A stretch of DNA of 64,000 bases from Apostichopus japonicus (GCF_037975245.1 NC_092563.1:21403699-21467698), one strand, 5' to 3'; positions 12,565-24,633 are shown, numbered from the stretch's first letter. Program-made: numbers and translations. The notes: generated from the sequence alone by a model not told the origin.

Positions 12565-13739
12565 GTGAGTGTCATGTTTATGTGAAAGGTTAGTCATAGT
12601 CTTTGTCCCAAACCATATTGTATTGTTTCCATCCAGTAAGGTTGAAAGATAGTTACATGTATGGGCCTTTATGGGTGTGTATAAATTTGGCTCATGTGCT
12701 GCATATCTTCTAAGTTGGATGTCGTGGGAAATAAACCAAAACTCTTGAGAAAAATAGCCACCAGAATTTATACGAAGAAACACTTTCACCTTTGTTATCT
12801 TTTTCGTTTTTTGTTTCTCAAAGAGGGTGATGTTCTATAATCAGAGTTAATTATAATGCCATATCAATATATGGTAGGGGTCTGCACTGGAAACTTAAAT
12901 TAAACCAAAATTGTTAAACCAGGACATACCTCTTTATTTTGTTTATGTGCTTGTGTAGTGTGTAGCAAAGTTGGTGATGAACAAATTCAGTTTGTTTAAT
13001 AAAATCCTGTCATTGTTATCTGAGTTCAATACAGGGAACCGTTGTCACATTTTGTAAAACGCTTTTCAAGTGTCCAAATGCTGTTTAACTTAATGGTGAA
13101 CGAATATTATACTTAGGGATCTCGTCATAAGTGAAATGAATGGTATCTCAGAAAAAGTACAGTAAGCAGCATCTGAAGGGTTAACTTTGTCTGCCAATGA
13201 CTATTTGTCTGGAAATGAAGTAAATTGAACTTGACGACAGTTTCAAATGTATCAAATGAAGTCTTTGCCTAGCTAAAAGGGGAGCATGTGAGGGTTATCT
13301 GAGATCAGATGGAGACAAACAAGTACTCAATATTTACAAGTGAGTGTTGTTGGAGAATGAAAGTCAAAAGTGGAAATGTTATCAAAACTTTATTCAAATG
13401 TATGAATAGCAACAAAAGACATGGAAACCTCACATAAGGTCAGCAGAAGAGGGAACACTTCCCTTTGATACTAATGTTTCTATTGAAGTTGGTTCAGACA
13501 GTTCATGTACTGAGTTCATGCTGGTACTTATTTTATGTAAGTAGTCATTTTTCTTCATTTTAGCCTTTGGATAAAGTATTTTCAAGTGATCATTTTCTGA
13601 TGTGTAGCATTAGATACAGTTGCATGCACCTGATGGTTGCACAGAAATAACCAATGTTGTATGTAGGCTAAATAAGAGGTTTAACCTGTATTGTAATTGT
13701 TTAAGAGATTGTGCTATCGATGGGTCTGTCCTTTAACAA

Positions 13740-14002
13740 AAAAAACTCATCTCTTTACTCAGTATTTCATTGTCTATGTACATATTGTGAGACAATTTTT
13801 TTTGGACACTTTTTTTCTTGTATATACATGTTAGTGTTTTTTTATCCATGGTTATTGCCTTTTGTGTGCTCTTTTACTATTTATCATTCGGTCATTGGCT
13901 TCTTTTGCTGTGTGTTTGACTTGTATTCTTTATGTATTTTTTTTTACTTTTTTATTTGTAAAGCGCCCTGAGACTTCTGTTACGGGCGCTTAATAAGAAC
14001 TG

Positions 14003-14036
<34 letters not shown>
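13740..14036 (+). mobile_element. 5'-truncated non-LTR retrotransposon or SINE 3' tail
   Basis: This insertion of about 300 bp is absent from the same intron position in units 1-3 and before the B exon at 27270, where CTTTAACATGACCTC is uninterrupted. It is flanked by a 7-bp duplication TTAACAA (13733-13739 and 14037-14043). It ends in GCGCCCTGAGACTTCTGTTA, a short GCGC-containing stretch, then an ATT microsatellite (about 14009-14036). That tail style is usual for non-LTR elements and their SINEs. No protein domain remains. Confidence 0.7.
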
Positions 14037-14041
<5 letters not shown>

Positions 14042-14451
14042 AAGACCTCATTTCATATTATTTTGATATTAAAGCCTGTACAGGAATGAGTAAGTTTTGA
14101 AATAGATAAACCTTTCACAGTTTGGTACATCGGCTTTAGTAGCTGATCTATGACTTATCATTAACAGTCTAAGGTTTTGGGGAAGAACTGAGTTATCACA
14201 TTCTGTTATCAGAAAAGGAGATGAAAAAACACTTTTTTTGCATTATAACTCTCCGTTGGGTAAAGGAGATAAGATGACACCTTATTATGTCTTACGCGGG
14301 ATTTTTTGAAACAGCTGTTAGCCACTGTTGTCTCTTTTCTATGATAATTACCCTTCTGTATAAAGTTACCATTACCCCTGCAAGTAATTATTGTATCAAA
14401 TAAGAACCGGTGACCTTAATATTTGACTTTATAATGTTTCTTTTTCCTCAG

Positions 14452-14700
14452 TGGACAATATACCACCTGTGGTCAGCTGCATCAGTGATATTACACGAGA
14501 GATACCGCTAAATAGCTTCGGTGTTGTTGTACAGTTTACAGAGCCAACAGCTACAGACAATTCAGGAACAGCAACAGTTCTGTCAGCTACACAAAGACCC
14601 GGACAGTTCTTTCAGACAGGAACAACAACAGTGACTTACATCTTTGCAGATCCAAGTGGGAACACAGCTGATTGTGTTTTTGATATCAGTGTAGTGGAGG
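14452..14700 (+). CDS. HYR exon type B, unit 4
   Basis: A 249-nt phase 1-1 exon. It reads VVVQFTEPTATDNSG (Gln where units 1-3 have Asp), SATQRPGQFF and DISVVEG. Acceptor TTTTTCCTCAG and donor GTAAGT are intact. Confidence 0.9.
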
Positions 14701-15661
14701 GTAAGTTAACCTGTGCTTGTTCGTCAATATTAATATGACATAGTGTAACAGATGTTTATTCATTCCAATTTGTGGTTAGGAAAAGTTTTGAAGTCTTATG
14801 GCATGACTTTGATGGAGTAAAGACAGGACATAGAAGTGTTTAATGAAGGAAGTGTAACATTTTCTTGTTTATTTGTTTTTAGAACTATTTTAAGTATTTA
14901 TACCAAGCATTCCTGTAGTTAAATTTGCTTAAGAAACATTTTTAATCTTGACAGTTGTCAGCTTTAATGATGCAGCTAAAGATAATAAATGGTTCTCTTA
15001 CTATACATGATTCCGTTAACTTAGTACATCATTGGTTTCAGAAAGGTCAAAATTATCATTTGTAATTATAACAGACAGAAAAGTGTTGATTACATTCAAC
15101 TATTTGATCAACATATCTGAATGTAAGAACTGTTTTTATAGATAGTTGACTATAAGTTATGGCGGTAAACACTGTGCATATCAGTTAGCAACTGCAAATA
15201 TCACTTGATTCTATGCATAGCTTAAGTTGTGACAACTTGTAAGCTGGTACCTCTTACTTTAAAATACCCTCGTGGTTTATTTTGAAGCAGGTAATAATCA
15301 CATTGACATTTCTATATAGTTTCACCAGATCAATTATAATTCTGAGCATTTGGGGTAATAACAGCCCTTTTTTCTGTCAGAACTCATTGGGATACACCTA
15401 GGAAATAGTGGTGTTTAGCATTGGTATGCTATGAAACCTAGTTTTGCTATCAAAACGGATAATTGCTGAGAATCATCATTTCAAAACTTTGATATGAGTT
15501 TGTTCAAAATATTAGAATACTGTCACAATTTGTGACTGTTCCTTACTAGGCCCTGGCATTAGCCACTTAAAGAAAAATCATTAATTCTGAAAGTTTGAAA
15601 TGACTTTTAATAGTTCAAGCCAGTTCCATTAGCTTTCAGACTCTTCCTTTGATCTTTTCAG

Positions 15662-15910
15662 TTGATGATACACCACCTGATGTTACCTGCATCCAAGACA
15701 TCACAAGAACAGTGACAATTGACAGCACTGGTACCACTGTGTTTTGGACAGAGCCAACAGCTACTGATAACTCAGGAGTTGTTTCTCTTCAGTCTAGAAG
15801 TCATGCACCTGGAGACTTTTTCAGCCCAGGAACAACACAAGTGACATACATCTTTGTTGACCCAAGTGGACAAACAGCATTTTGTACTTTTACTGTCACA
15901 GTTACTCCAG
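15662..15910 (+). CDS. HYR exon type C, unit 4
   Basis: A 249-nt phase 1-1 exon, same translation as the unit 3 copy (TTVFWTEP, TAFCTF). It lies 5707 bp from that copy, the same spacing as the D exons, so exons C and D moved or were converted together. Confidence 0.9.
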
Positions 15911-16097
15911 GTATGTGTACTATCATGTAATAGCTTAAGATTTAAAGCTGTTGACAGAGAAACACACCTATATGGGTAACATTGTGCTAATAAATGACAA
16001 GATCACTGTGATGTAACATTACACTGATAACTCTACTTGAAATCAAAGCTAGACATCTGCAGTCTGCAAAACAACATTTTGTCTTTCCATATTTTAG

Positions 16098-16346
16098 AGG
16101 ATAATGTCCTACCGGTTGTGAGCTGTATTCCAGATGTGACTGAAACAACACCATTAGGAACAGGAGGAAGACTCGTCTTCTATACTGAGCCAACAGCAAC
16201 CGATGACTCTGGAGTTGTTTCACTTCAGCAAAGAACCCACGGTCCAGGAACCTTCTTTAGTTCAGGAGTAACACAAGTAACTTATATCTTTGTTGATCCC
16301 GCTGGAAACACTGCTGAATGTACATTCAGGGTCATTGTCACTGAAA
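16098..16346 (+). CDS. HYR exon type D, unit 4
   Basis: A 249-nt phase 1-1 exon identical in translation to the unit 3 D exon, including EDNVLPVVSC. This is the last D exon in the window. Confidence 0.9.
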
Positions 16347-16734
16347 GTAAGTCTTTTTAAATACAAATAATTAAAAGCTAAGCCTTATTGCTCCATAATA
16401 CAAATCACCCTCAATGATTGTGTTGCTGATATAGTAGATGGAAATGATTTTGAACAATGCATCATCAGTTTGTCTGAAGTAGTTTAACAGCTTGCAAACT
16501 TTGTTAGTTTTTGTATCAGCCAAATCTAAGTTGATTTCATCATTTATTTATGCTGTTTGTTCAGTTTAAACTGTTTTTGAATTGACAATTTCCTTCCTCT
16601 TTCAAAGTCAACTCGAAGCAAATTCTTGATGAAATATTACAATTGGCGCTCTTTGTAAATATATGCTCTTAGCAAAAATAGTTTCAAAGTTTAGCTGGCA
16701 ATTTGATTAAAAATTTCAACTTTGAAATCTTCAG

Positions 16735-16986
16735 TCGACCAAGTACCACCAGTGATAGCTTGTGTAGGACTAGATGTAACAGAGACCATACCTCTGAATG
16801 GATTTGGCACCACGGTCCAATTCAGTGAGCCTACTGCTACTGATAACTCTGGGACTGCAAATGTCCAATCAAGAACACATACTCCTGGACAATTCTTCCA
16901 GAGTGGAACCACACAAGTAACATATGTGTTTATAGATCCATCAGGAAATACAGCCGAATGTTCATTTAATATCATCATTACTGAAG
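16735..16986 (+). CDS. HYR exon type A, unit 5
   Basis: A 252-nt phase 1-1 exon that starts VDQVPPVIACVGLD. It carries FSEPTATDNSGTANVQSRTH and PSGNTAECSF, a subtype shared with 19494. The following A-B intron is only 497 bp and unrelated over most of its length to the long intron of units 1-4. Confidence 0.9.
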
Positions 16987-17483
16987 GTATGTCATAGCTT
17001 TGTTGTCTTTTCTCTATGTAATGAATACAACTGTCACCCTTATAGAGTGTGTACTAGTAGCTTTGAACTATAGAGCTATGCTATGGTTGCAAGCAAGTAC
17101 AGGCTTGTGAAATTGTTCAATTGTGCATGGAAGATGTAGTTTATCTTTCTTTCTTGTAATTATTTGTTGTAACAATTTAACAGAGTAATAATAGTCTACT
17201 TTGTGGCATGTTTATGATTTTTAAATTCAGTTCATAAATGTGGGTAATTTTCAGCCTTCTGGGTCTTCTATGTATATGTTTTCAAGCAATAAATAAAATG
17301 TTCTTATCCATTTTTGGCTTTTGGTCTATCCATTGAATTTTTCAAGCTCAATTCAGAAAGAGAAGCTATTTTATATTAAAAAATGCCACCTTTATTTATA
17401 TCTCACTGTATTACAAATTTAGTAATAAAGTACTATTTGCATACACACAAAAAGCCTTCATTTTACTCTTTTCTCATCCTCAG

Positions 17484-17729
17484 TGGACAATATACCACCT
17501 GTAGTCAGTTGCATCAATGATATTACACGAGAGATACCGCTGAATAGCTTCGGTGTTGTAGAATTTACAGAGCCAACAGCTACAGACAATTCGGGAACAG
17601 CATCAGTTCTGTCAGCTACACCAAGACCCGGACAGTTCTTTCAGACAGGAACAACAACAGTGACTTACATCTTTGCAGATCCAAGTGGGAACACAGCTGA
17701 TTGTGTTTTTGATATCATAGTAGTGGAGA
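17484..17729 (+). CDS. HYR exon type B, unit 5 (one codon shorter)
   Basis: A 246-nt phase 1-1 exon. One codon is missing in GVVEFTEP (other copies read GVVVEF or GVVVDF), leaving the frame intact. The end reads VVE followed by an AGTAAG donor, because the usual GG before the donor is AG. Confidence 0.88.
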
Positions 17730-18040
17730 GTAAGTTAACCTGTGCTTGTTCGTCAATATTGATATTACATAGTGTAACAGATGTATATTCATTCCAAGTT
17801 GTGGTTAGGAAAGTTTGTTGACTTATGGCATGGCTTTGGTGGAGTAAAGACAGGACATGGAAGTGTTTAACGAAGGAAGTGTGTGATCTTCCTGTTTGTT
17901 TGATCTAAGAACCAGTTAAAGTATTTATACCAAGCAGTCATGTAATTTGCTTAAGAAACAGTTTAGTAATCTTGACAGATGCCAGCTTTGATGATGCAGC
18001 TAAAGATATTAAATGGTTCTCTAACTATACATGATTCTGT

Positions 18041-18351
18041 AAAAGTACGTTGGCCTGACGTTTCGATCCTAGCAGGATCTTCTTCAGAGGCTGAATGACA
18101 AGTAACAGTAACAGAAGCGACAAAAACACCCACAGAATACAAACAGGTTAGTGAGCATAGTGAACACAAAGAGATAGATGTTAGGGGATTAGTAGACAAG
18201 GGATGGAGAGAAGGAAGAAGGAAACCAGCAGGGGAAGAGGAGAGGTAGAAGATAAACAGTAGAGGGACAAAGAGAAGATTAAGGGAAGGAGGTAGGGAAT
18301 AAACTAGAGAAGGACAAAGACAGAATGGTGAGGAGAAAACAAAATTCTGTT
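18041..18351 (-). mobile_element. Penelope-like element 3' tail (truncated)
   Basis: About 311 bp inserted in the unit 5 B-C intron and bounded by an 11-bp duplication CATGATTCTGT (18030-18040 and 18352-18362). Sister introns at about 9300, 15010 and 27810 carry the site once, uninterrupted. The sequence begins GTTGGCCTGACGTTTCGATC on the plus strand. It is homologous over its length to 25596-25900, which continues into a minus-strand GIY-YIG coding region. It is therefore read as the 3' non-coding tail of the same family in the same orientation. Confidence 0.72.
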
Positions 18352-19016
18352 CATGATTCTGTTAACTTAGTACATCATTGGAATCAGAAAGGTCAAAGTT
18401 ATCATTTGTAATTATAACAGACAGAAAAGTGTTGATTACATTCAACTATCTGATCAACATTTCTGAAGTAGTATGAGAACTGTTTTCATAGATAGTTGAC
18501 TATAAGTTATGGCGGTAAAACTGTGCATATCAGTTAGCAACTGCAAATATCACTTGATTCTATGCACAGCTTAAAGTTGTGACAATGGATATAAGTAAGC
18601 TGATACATCTTACTTTGAAATAACCTTGCGGTTATTTTGAAGCAGTAAATAATCACATTGACATTTCTATATAGTTTCACCAGATCAATTATAATTCTGA
18701 GCATTTGGGATAATCACATCCTTTTTTTCTGTCAGAACTCATTGGGATACACCTATGAAATATTGGTGTTTAGCATTGGTATGCTGTGAAACCTAGTTTT
18801 GCTATCAAAACAGATAATTGCTGAGAATCATCATTTCAAAACTTTGATATGAGTTTGTTCAAAATATTAGAATACTGTCACAATTTGTGACTGTTCCTTA
18901 CTAGGCCCTGGCATTAGCCACTTAAAGAAAAATCATTAATTCTGAAAGTTTGAAATGACTTTTATTAGTTCAAGCCAGTTCCATTAGCTTTTAGACTCTT
19001 CCTTTGATCTTTTCAG

Positions 19017-19265
19017 TTGATGATACACCACCTGATGTTACCTGCATACAAGACATCACGAGAATAGTGACAATTGACAGCACTGGTACCACTGTGTCTT
19101 GGACAGAGCCAACAGCTACTGATAACTCAGGAGTTGTTTCTCTTCAGTCTAGAAGTCATGCACCTGGAGACTTTTTCAGCCCAGGAACAACACAAGTGAC
19201 ATACATCTTTGTTGACCCAAGTGGACAAACAGCATTTTGTACTTTTACTGTCACAGTTACTCCAG
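19017..19265 (+). CDS. HYR exon type C, unit 5
   Basis: A 249-nt phase 1-1 exon reading VDDTPPDVTCIQDITRIVTI, TTVSWTEP and TAFCTFTVTVTPG. It mixes unit 1 features (TRIVTI, TVSW) with unit 3-4 features (TAFC). The donor GTATGT is followed at once by sequence belonging to the D-A intron of other units, so exon D is missing here. Confidence 0.9.
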
Positions 19266-19493
19266 GTATGTGTATCAGCCAAATCTAAGTTGATTTCATC
19301 ATTTATTTATGCTGTATGTTCAGTTTAAACTGTTTTTGAATTGACAATTTCCTTCCTCTTTCAAAGTCAACTCGAAGCAAATTCTTGATGAAATATTACA
19401 ATTGTCGCTCTTTCTAAATATATGCTCTTAGCAAAAATAGTTTCAAAGTTTAGCTGGCAATTTGATTAAAAATTTCAACTTTGAAATCTTCAG

Positions 19494-19745
19494 TCGACCA
19501 AGTACCACCAGTGATAGCTTGTGTAGGACTAGATGTAACAGAGACCATACCTCTGAATGGATTTGGCACCACAGTCCAATTCAGTGAACCTACTGCTACT
19601 GATAACTCTGGGACTGCAAATGTTCAATCAAGAACACATACTCCTGGACAATTCTTCCAGAGTGGAACCACACAAGTAACATATGTGTTTGCAGATCTAT
19701 CAGGAAATACAGCGGAATGTTCATTTAACATCATCATTACTGAAG
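19494..19745 (+). CDS. HYR exon type A, unit 6
   Basis: A 252-nt phase 1-1 exon of the same subtype as 16735 (VDQVPPVIAC, FSEP, TANVQS). It has FADLSGNTAEC where other A copies have FIDPSGN, replacing the conserved Pro with Leu. Confidence 0.9.
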
Positions 19746-20265
19746 GTATGTCATAGCTTTGTTGTCTTTTCTCTATGTTATGAATACAACTGTCACCCTT
19801 ATCCAGTTTGTACTACTAGCTTTGAACTATAGAGCTATGCTATGGTTGCAAGCAAGTACAGGCTTGTGAAATTGTTCAAATTGTGCATTGAAGATGTAGT
19901 AAAACTTTTATTCTTGTAATTAATTGTTGTAACAATTTAACAGAGTAATAATAGTCTACTTTGTGGCATGTTTATGATTTTTAAATTCAGTTAATAAATG
20001 TGGGTAGTTTTCAGCCTTCTGGGTCTTCTATGTATATGTTTTCAAGCAATAATTAAAATGTTCATTCCATTTTTGGCTTTTGGTCTCTATCCATTGAATT
20101 TTTCAAGCTCAATTCAGAAAGAGTAGCTTTTATATTTAAAAAAAAATGCCACTTTAATTTATATCTCACTGTATTACAAATTTAGTAATTTACTAAATTT
20201 TAGTAATAAAGTACTATTTGCACACAGACAAAAAAGCCTTCATTTTTCTCTTTTCTCACCCTCAG

Positions 20266-20514
20266 TGGACAATATACCACCTGTGGTCAGCTGCATCAAT
20301 GATATTACACAAGAGATACCGCTAAATAGTTTTGGTGTTGTTGTAGAATTTACAGAGCCAACAGCTACAGACAATTCAGGAACAGCATCAGTTCTGTCAG
20401 CTACACGAAGACCTGGACAGTTCTTTCAGACAGGAACAACAACAGTGACTTACATCTTTGCAGATCCAAGTGGGAACACAGCTGATTGTGTTTTTGATAT
20501 CACAGTAGTGGAGG
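20266..20514 (+). CDS. HYR exon type B, unit 6
   Basis: A 249-nt phase 1-1 exon with acceptor CTCACCCTCAG and donor GTAAGT. It reads NDITQEIPLNS, VVVEFTEPTATDNSG and DITVVEG. It is the last exon of the regular array; no C or D partner follows. Confidence 0.9.
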
Positions 20515-21982
20515 GTAAGTAAAACTATGCTACCTCAATGTAAAAATCACAAAGTGTGAAGTCTGTGTTTTCATTCAGATATGTTGTTAGGAACAGTTTG
20601 ATGACATTGGTTGAGTATGGGCAGTGAATAGAAATATGTAATGAAGGAAGTGTAAGATTCTGCTGTTTGCTAGACCTAAAAGCCTGTTAACTACTATTGA
20701 CACGGAGATGGAATAAATACACTTGAGACATGAAATGCAGATTGAAATTGACACAAATTTGTTCTTTCTTTCCATCACTTATGTATACTATTAAAATGTT
20801 GCCATACATGTGTTTAGAAAGATTGTATTCATGTATCCAACTTTTGAAAGGCTGACCGGACTCAGTGCACTACTTTAGCCAAAGAACAGTTTATCGTAAT
20901 TTTTTACAGACGTTTTTATGGGCTGTAGATTGTCTCAATGAGAACCAGGATTATTTGGAGATTGCATGACTGGAGGTTTGCAATTAGTTGTGAAAAGTCT
21001 TTTACCTGTAGTGTGTTGTATGATTGCTTTGGTCTCTACAAAATTTCTCTTTCTAAATTCTAAAATCAGTTAATAAACAGTTACAGTATTTATTCAGCCT
21101 AGTGGGTCTTATATTGTCAAGCATAAATTAAAGTGATATCAAAAGAAGAATTTGTACAAGATGACAATTTTGATTCCTTTGCTGAATGCAGAAGGAATAT
21201 ATATACAAGGTGATCACATGTTTTGGCTGCATGTCGTGCATCTGTTTACATGTAATACACTTGGCCTGTAAATATGATGACTCATTGGGCATACTTGCAT
21301 GAACTTCACATTTGTTATATATAGCCGCTTATGTTGAGTTCTCAGCTGAGATATTGGGAGAGGTCATGTTGAGGTCACCAGTTGCCAAAACAATGAGTAC
21401 ATTTCAAACATACTCAACAGCTACATCGTTGGTGAATCTTACAGTTATGTGAAGATTAATGAGCTAGAACAGACCCTCAAGTATCTGTTTATAGTGTAGG
21501 TCAAAGGTTATAGTTTGAGGTCAATAATACAACCCTTATACACAATCTACTTTTCAGAATGTCTTTCTGCGCCAATTGCTGTGGTGTAAAAGTCAACTCT
21601 CTAATTTAGTTGGAACATATTGTCAAAATTCATCAAGAGGTGTTTTAAAAATTCCTAAAAGGTTTTTTCTATACTATTTCCATCTATATTTTTGTTGGCA
21701 ATGCAGGGGAGCATCCATGTATTGTTTTAACTGTGAATCATGCTTTAGTTATGGGCTGTAAACTATACATGTATGTGTAATGTTATTGAAAATGCATACG
21801 ATACATGAGTGCAAACAATGCACTACATTGTAGCATCTGCACCTGTTTGTTATTGAGCTGTGCATTTGCATATTGGTATATAAGTTAAAGCATGCCGTCT
21901 GCTCGTCCTTGTTCACCCTGTCAACACGTAATCTGTCAACACGTAATCTTGCACATGTCGTCCAATATCTGTCCGTAACACA

Positions 21983-22607
21983 TAGGCGTAGGAGGCGGGG
22001 CCTGCAGCCCCCCAACCAAAAAATTTTGGGAAAATTAGGGCTATATGCTGAGAATTTTGGGGCACCTACTGAAAGAAGAATAATTTGCAATGTGTTTTTC
22101 CCAAAAAAAAATTTGTGAAAATTTTGCAACATGCTGAAATTTTTTCGGGCACCTGCTGAAAGAATAATAATTTGCAATGTGTTTTTAAATTTTTGGTGAA
22201 AATTCGGGCAATATGCTGAGAATTTTTCGGGCACCTACTGTAAGAAGGATAATTTGCAGTGTGTTTATCAATTTTTTGGTGCAAAATTGAGCAATATGCT
22301 GAGAATTTTTCGGGCATCTACTGAAAGAAGAATAATTTGCAATGTGTTTTTCAATGGTAAAATTATATTATTATTATCAATATTGTTGTAACAACTTCCA
22401 CAATAATTATAACCAATATGGAAGGGTAATAACACAGAAAATGATTGTATGTTACTGGCATGTGATGTAATAACCGATGATTGCCTACATGATATGCACA
22501 TATTAACATGTCGATCGCGTGCGGAACGTGCAAAAAATGTTGGTTATATTTTTCGGGCAAGTCTTTACAGCCCCCCCCCCCAAATCAAATTAGGCTTCTA
22601 TGCCTGT
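21983..22607. repeat. Interspersed element with internal 82-87 bp tandem repeats
   Basis: Four copies of a unit ending AATTTGCAATGTGTTTTT occur, with that motif at 22082, 22169, 22251 and 22334 (spacings 87, 82, 83). Each copy also carries ATATGCTGAGAATTTT, TCGGGCACCTACTG and GAAAGAAG. The stretch begins ATAGGCGTAGGAGGC...GCAGCCCCCC and ends CAGCCCCCC...AGGCTTCTATGCCTG, which is roughly inverted. This suggests an element with imperfect inverted ends around the array. Minus-strand frames repeat in step and are by-products. Confidence 0.65.
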
Positions 22608-22989
22608 ACAGCATGACTATGTTACACAATAAAGGATAACATGTTAATACTCAACGTTCGACAGTGTTCTACTTGATTGCTTAAAGAAACAAACAAAGAA
22701 ACATGATAGTATGCTCTTGTTTGATGCATCCTATGTGAATATGCTACTAAGCTACATGGATGGTTGATATGGCTGAGATTAATCCCAGTTCGTTTCTCAA
22801 ACTCTACAAGGTAATAACTCAATCACTAACTAATAACTTATCGCCATAAAGCAAGCTGTCACTCATGATTATTATCATAATGTCTGTACATCTCTTGTGT
22901 ATGAGTGTAAGTACATGTATTAATATATGTGATCCACATCGAAATGGGTTCACTGTGTTTCCATTTAGCCTATTTCCTACAAGATTTCT

Positions 22990-23200
22990 AACCGCAGGCG
23001 CATAGCCAAGGGGGACGAAGGGGCTACCACCCCAACCCCCTTGAGCATATTTTTTGTATTTTTATGATATCGCTAGTAATTTCAAAAGAGAAAATGCTTA
23101 GATGCAACTAACAAGGCCTGGGAAGTGCCATTTCCAGCGATCTGGGAGGCATTTTCGGACAAACTTTTCTTTTACGCTTCGCGCCAACACTTGGTAACAA
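22990..23200. repeat. Probable interspersed repeat fragment
   Basis: The sequence around GGCGCATAGCCAAGGGGGACG, CCACCCCAACCCCC, GTGCCATTTCCAGCGATCTG and TACGCTTCGCGCCAAC resembles a dispersed repeat I associate with marine invertebrate genomes. There is only one copy in this window, so the call rests on recognition and not on a visible second copy. Confidence 0.35.
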
Positions 23201-24104
23201 CAGTTTGCACACATAACTTAAGGGAATGCTTCATCATTACATACTTGGAGTCTTTCCTCTTACTCAAATCAATGAGCAGCAGCAAGGAACCATGATATGT
23301 TGCACTCTGGTGTTATTATCATCTAGATTAAGGTTAATAAAACTAAATTTATTCTCCACCCTGATTGATGAGTTTTAACTCCCCTAGTTAGTTACTATCA
23401 GTCATTTAGTCATTTATATTTATATGGAGCATGGGCAAGGTGCGGCAAAAATCTGCCTAATTTCTGCGGCCTGTCAGAAGGTTTATGCAAACCCTTTTAA
23501 CGTGGCCTACACACCTTTAATATATTGTATAGTATATAGGGCCCTTTGGTGATAGGATTTGTCAGCAAAGCAGATGGACAATGCACAGGTGGAATGTATC
23601 TTCCATATAATGAAATATTTTCAAGATTTGTCACGGAAATATAGATACATCTTCAATTTCCGGCCAACTCTAGTTTCTTTTAATTATTAATTTATTATGT
23701 ATGTTGATATATGAAGTTGATCCTGTAAAGAAGAGGGGAGGGTCAATCTGCAGCACAGACTGCTGTGTTAATATCAAAAATGACATCGATACAATTCAAA
23801 GCAAGCACTTTACCTGCTTTAAATGTCGTCGTCGTAACAGACATGTAAAACCTTGTAGAAGTTGGCCTATTTTCCGAACGTTTAATGTAGACCTGCATTT
23901 TTTTATAGCACGCGCATCTGTCGAGCATGTTATATGCAAGTAAACGGCATAGTTCTTAACTATAAATTCTAATCAAGTGATACATTAACTTTAAATATAG
24001 ACTAAATTACCAGAAATACCCTTGGTTTCTGATCAGAATTTAAGTAACTTAAAAACTTAGATTGTGTGATGTTTCAGACAGCTTAATACCTTGCATCTTT
24101 TCAG

Positions 24105-24323
24105 TTCCGGCCACACCATGTCCAGCTGACATTAGCGAAACGACTAATCTGGCATCAACCCCCATCACATGGATGGAAACCACTGGCGGATTGTTTGTCG
24201 TCACTCAAAGAAGCAGTGATAGTGGTGATTCGTTTCCAATAGGGCAAACAACAGTGACAGTTACATACTTTGACTTCGAGCTCATCCAAATCCTGGAATG
24301 CACATTTACCATTAATTTGATTG
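24105..24323 (+). CDS. Divergent short HYR exon (type F)
   Basis: A 219-nt phase 1-1 exon (73 codons) with acceptor GCATCTTTTCAG and donor GTGAGT. It begins VPATPCPADISETTNLAS, contains ITWMETTGG, SGDSFPIGQTTVTVTYFD and ends ILECTFTINLIG. The GDxFPxGxTxVT and CxFxIxx landmarks and both cysteines of an HYR module are present. The central TEPTATDNSG block is shortened by about ten residues. It is not a member of the A-E types and is probably an old module. Confidence 0.75.
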
Positions 24324-24436
24324 GTGAGTTAAACAGCTTCATTTTATTTCGTCCCTGTTTGATGAATTTTAGCTCCCCCAGTTAGTTACCATTAATCCGA
24401 TTGGTAAGTTTAAGAATCCTAGTTATTAACCGTTGA

Positions 24437-24550
24437 CCTATCTATCTGTCTGTCTGTCTGTCTGCCTGCCTGCCTGTCTGTCTGCCTGTCTGCCTGTCTG
24501 TCTGTCTGCCTGCCTAACTGCCGAACTACCTAACTACCTATCTACCTATA

Positions 24551-24633
<83 letters not shown>

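Larger units (their letters stand above)
1..20514 (+). repeat. Tandem array of four-exon HYR units (A-B-C-D)
   Basis: Exon order A-B-C-D recurs. A exons start at (before 1), 3594, 7222, 12313, 16735 and 19494; B at 1485, 5115, 8743, 14452, 17484 and 20266; C at 2522, 6150, 9955, 15662 and 19017; D at 2962, 6590, 10391 and 16098. The first two copies repeat at 3628-3630 bp with very few differences, introns included. Later units differ in length: unit 3 has an extra 177 bp in the B-C intron, unit 4 carries two insertions, unit 5 lacks D, and unit 6 retains only A and B. Introns run about 1.3 kb (A-B), 0.8-1.2 kb (B-C), 0.2 kb (C-D) and 0.4 kb (D-A) in the regular units. Short intronic reading frames repeat with the units and have no recognisable domain. 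Confidence 0.9.
20515..24104. other. Long intron without recognisable exons
   Basis: No HYR, Kazal or EGF signature appears in any frame here. Early sequence (20515-21100) weakly resembles other post-B introns. The rest is unique or repeat-derived, including the tandem-repeat element at 21983-22607 and an interspersed repeat near 22990-23200. Reading frames at 21576, 21749 and 23701 look fortuitous. Confidence 0.6.

Noticed and set aside
13711-13971. 86-codon hydrophobic frame
   Set aside because: T-rich tail of the retrotransposon insertion; the start lies in the target sequence and the composition is biased.
1-20514. CRISPR-like or bacterial repeat array
   Set aside because: Repeat units are kilobase-sized and contain spliced exons; there are no short direct repeats with unique spacers and no Cas-like genes.
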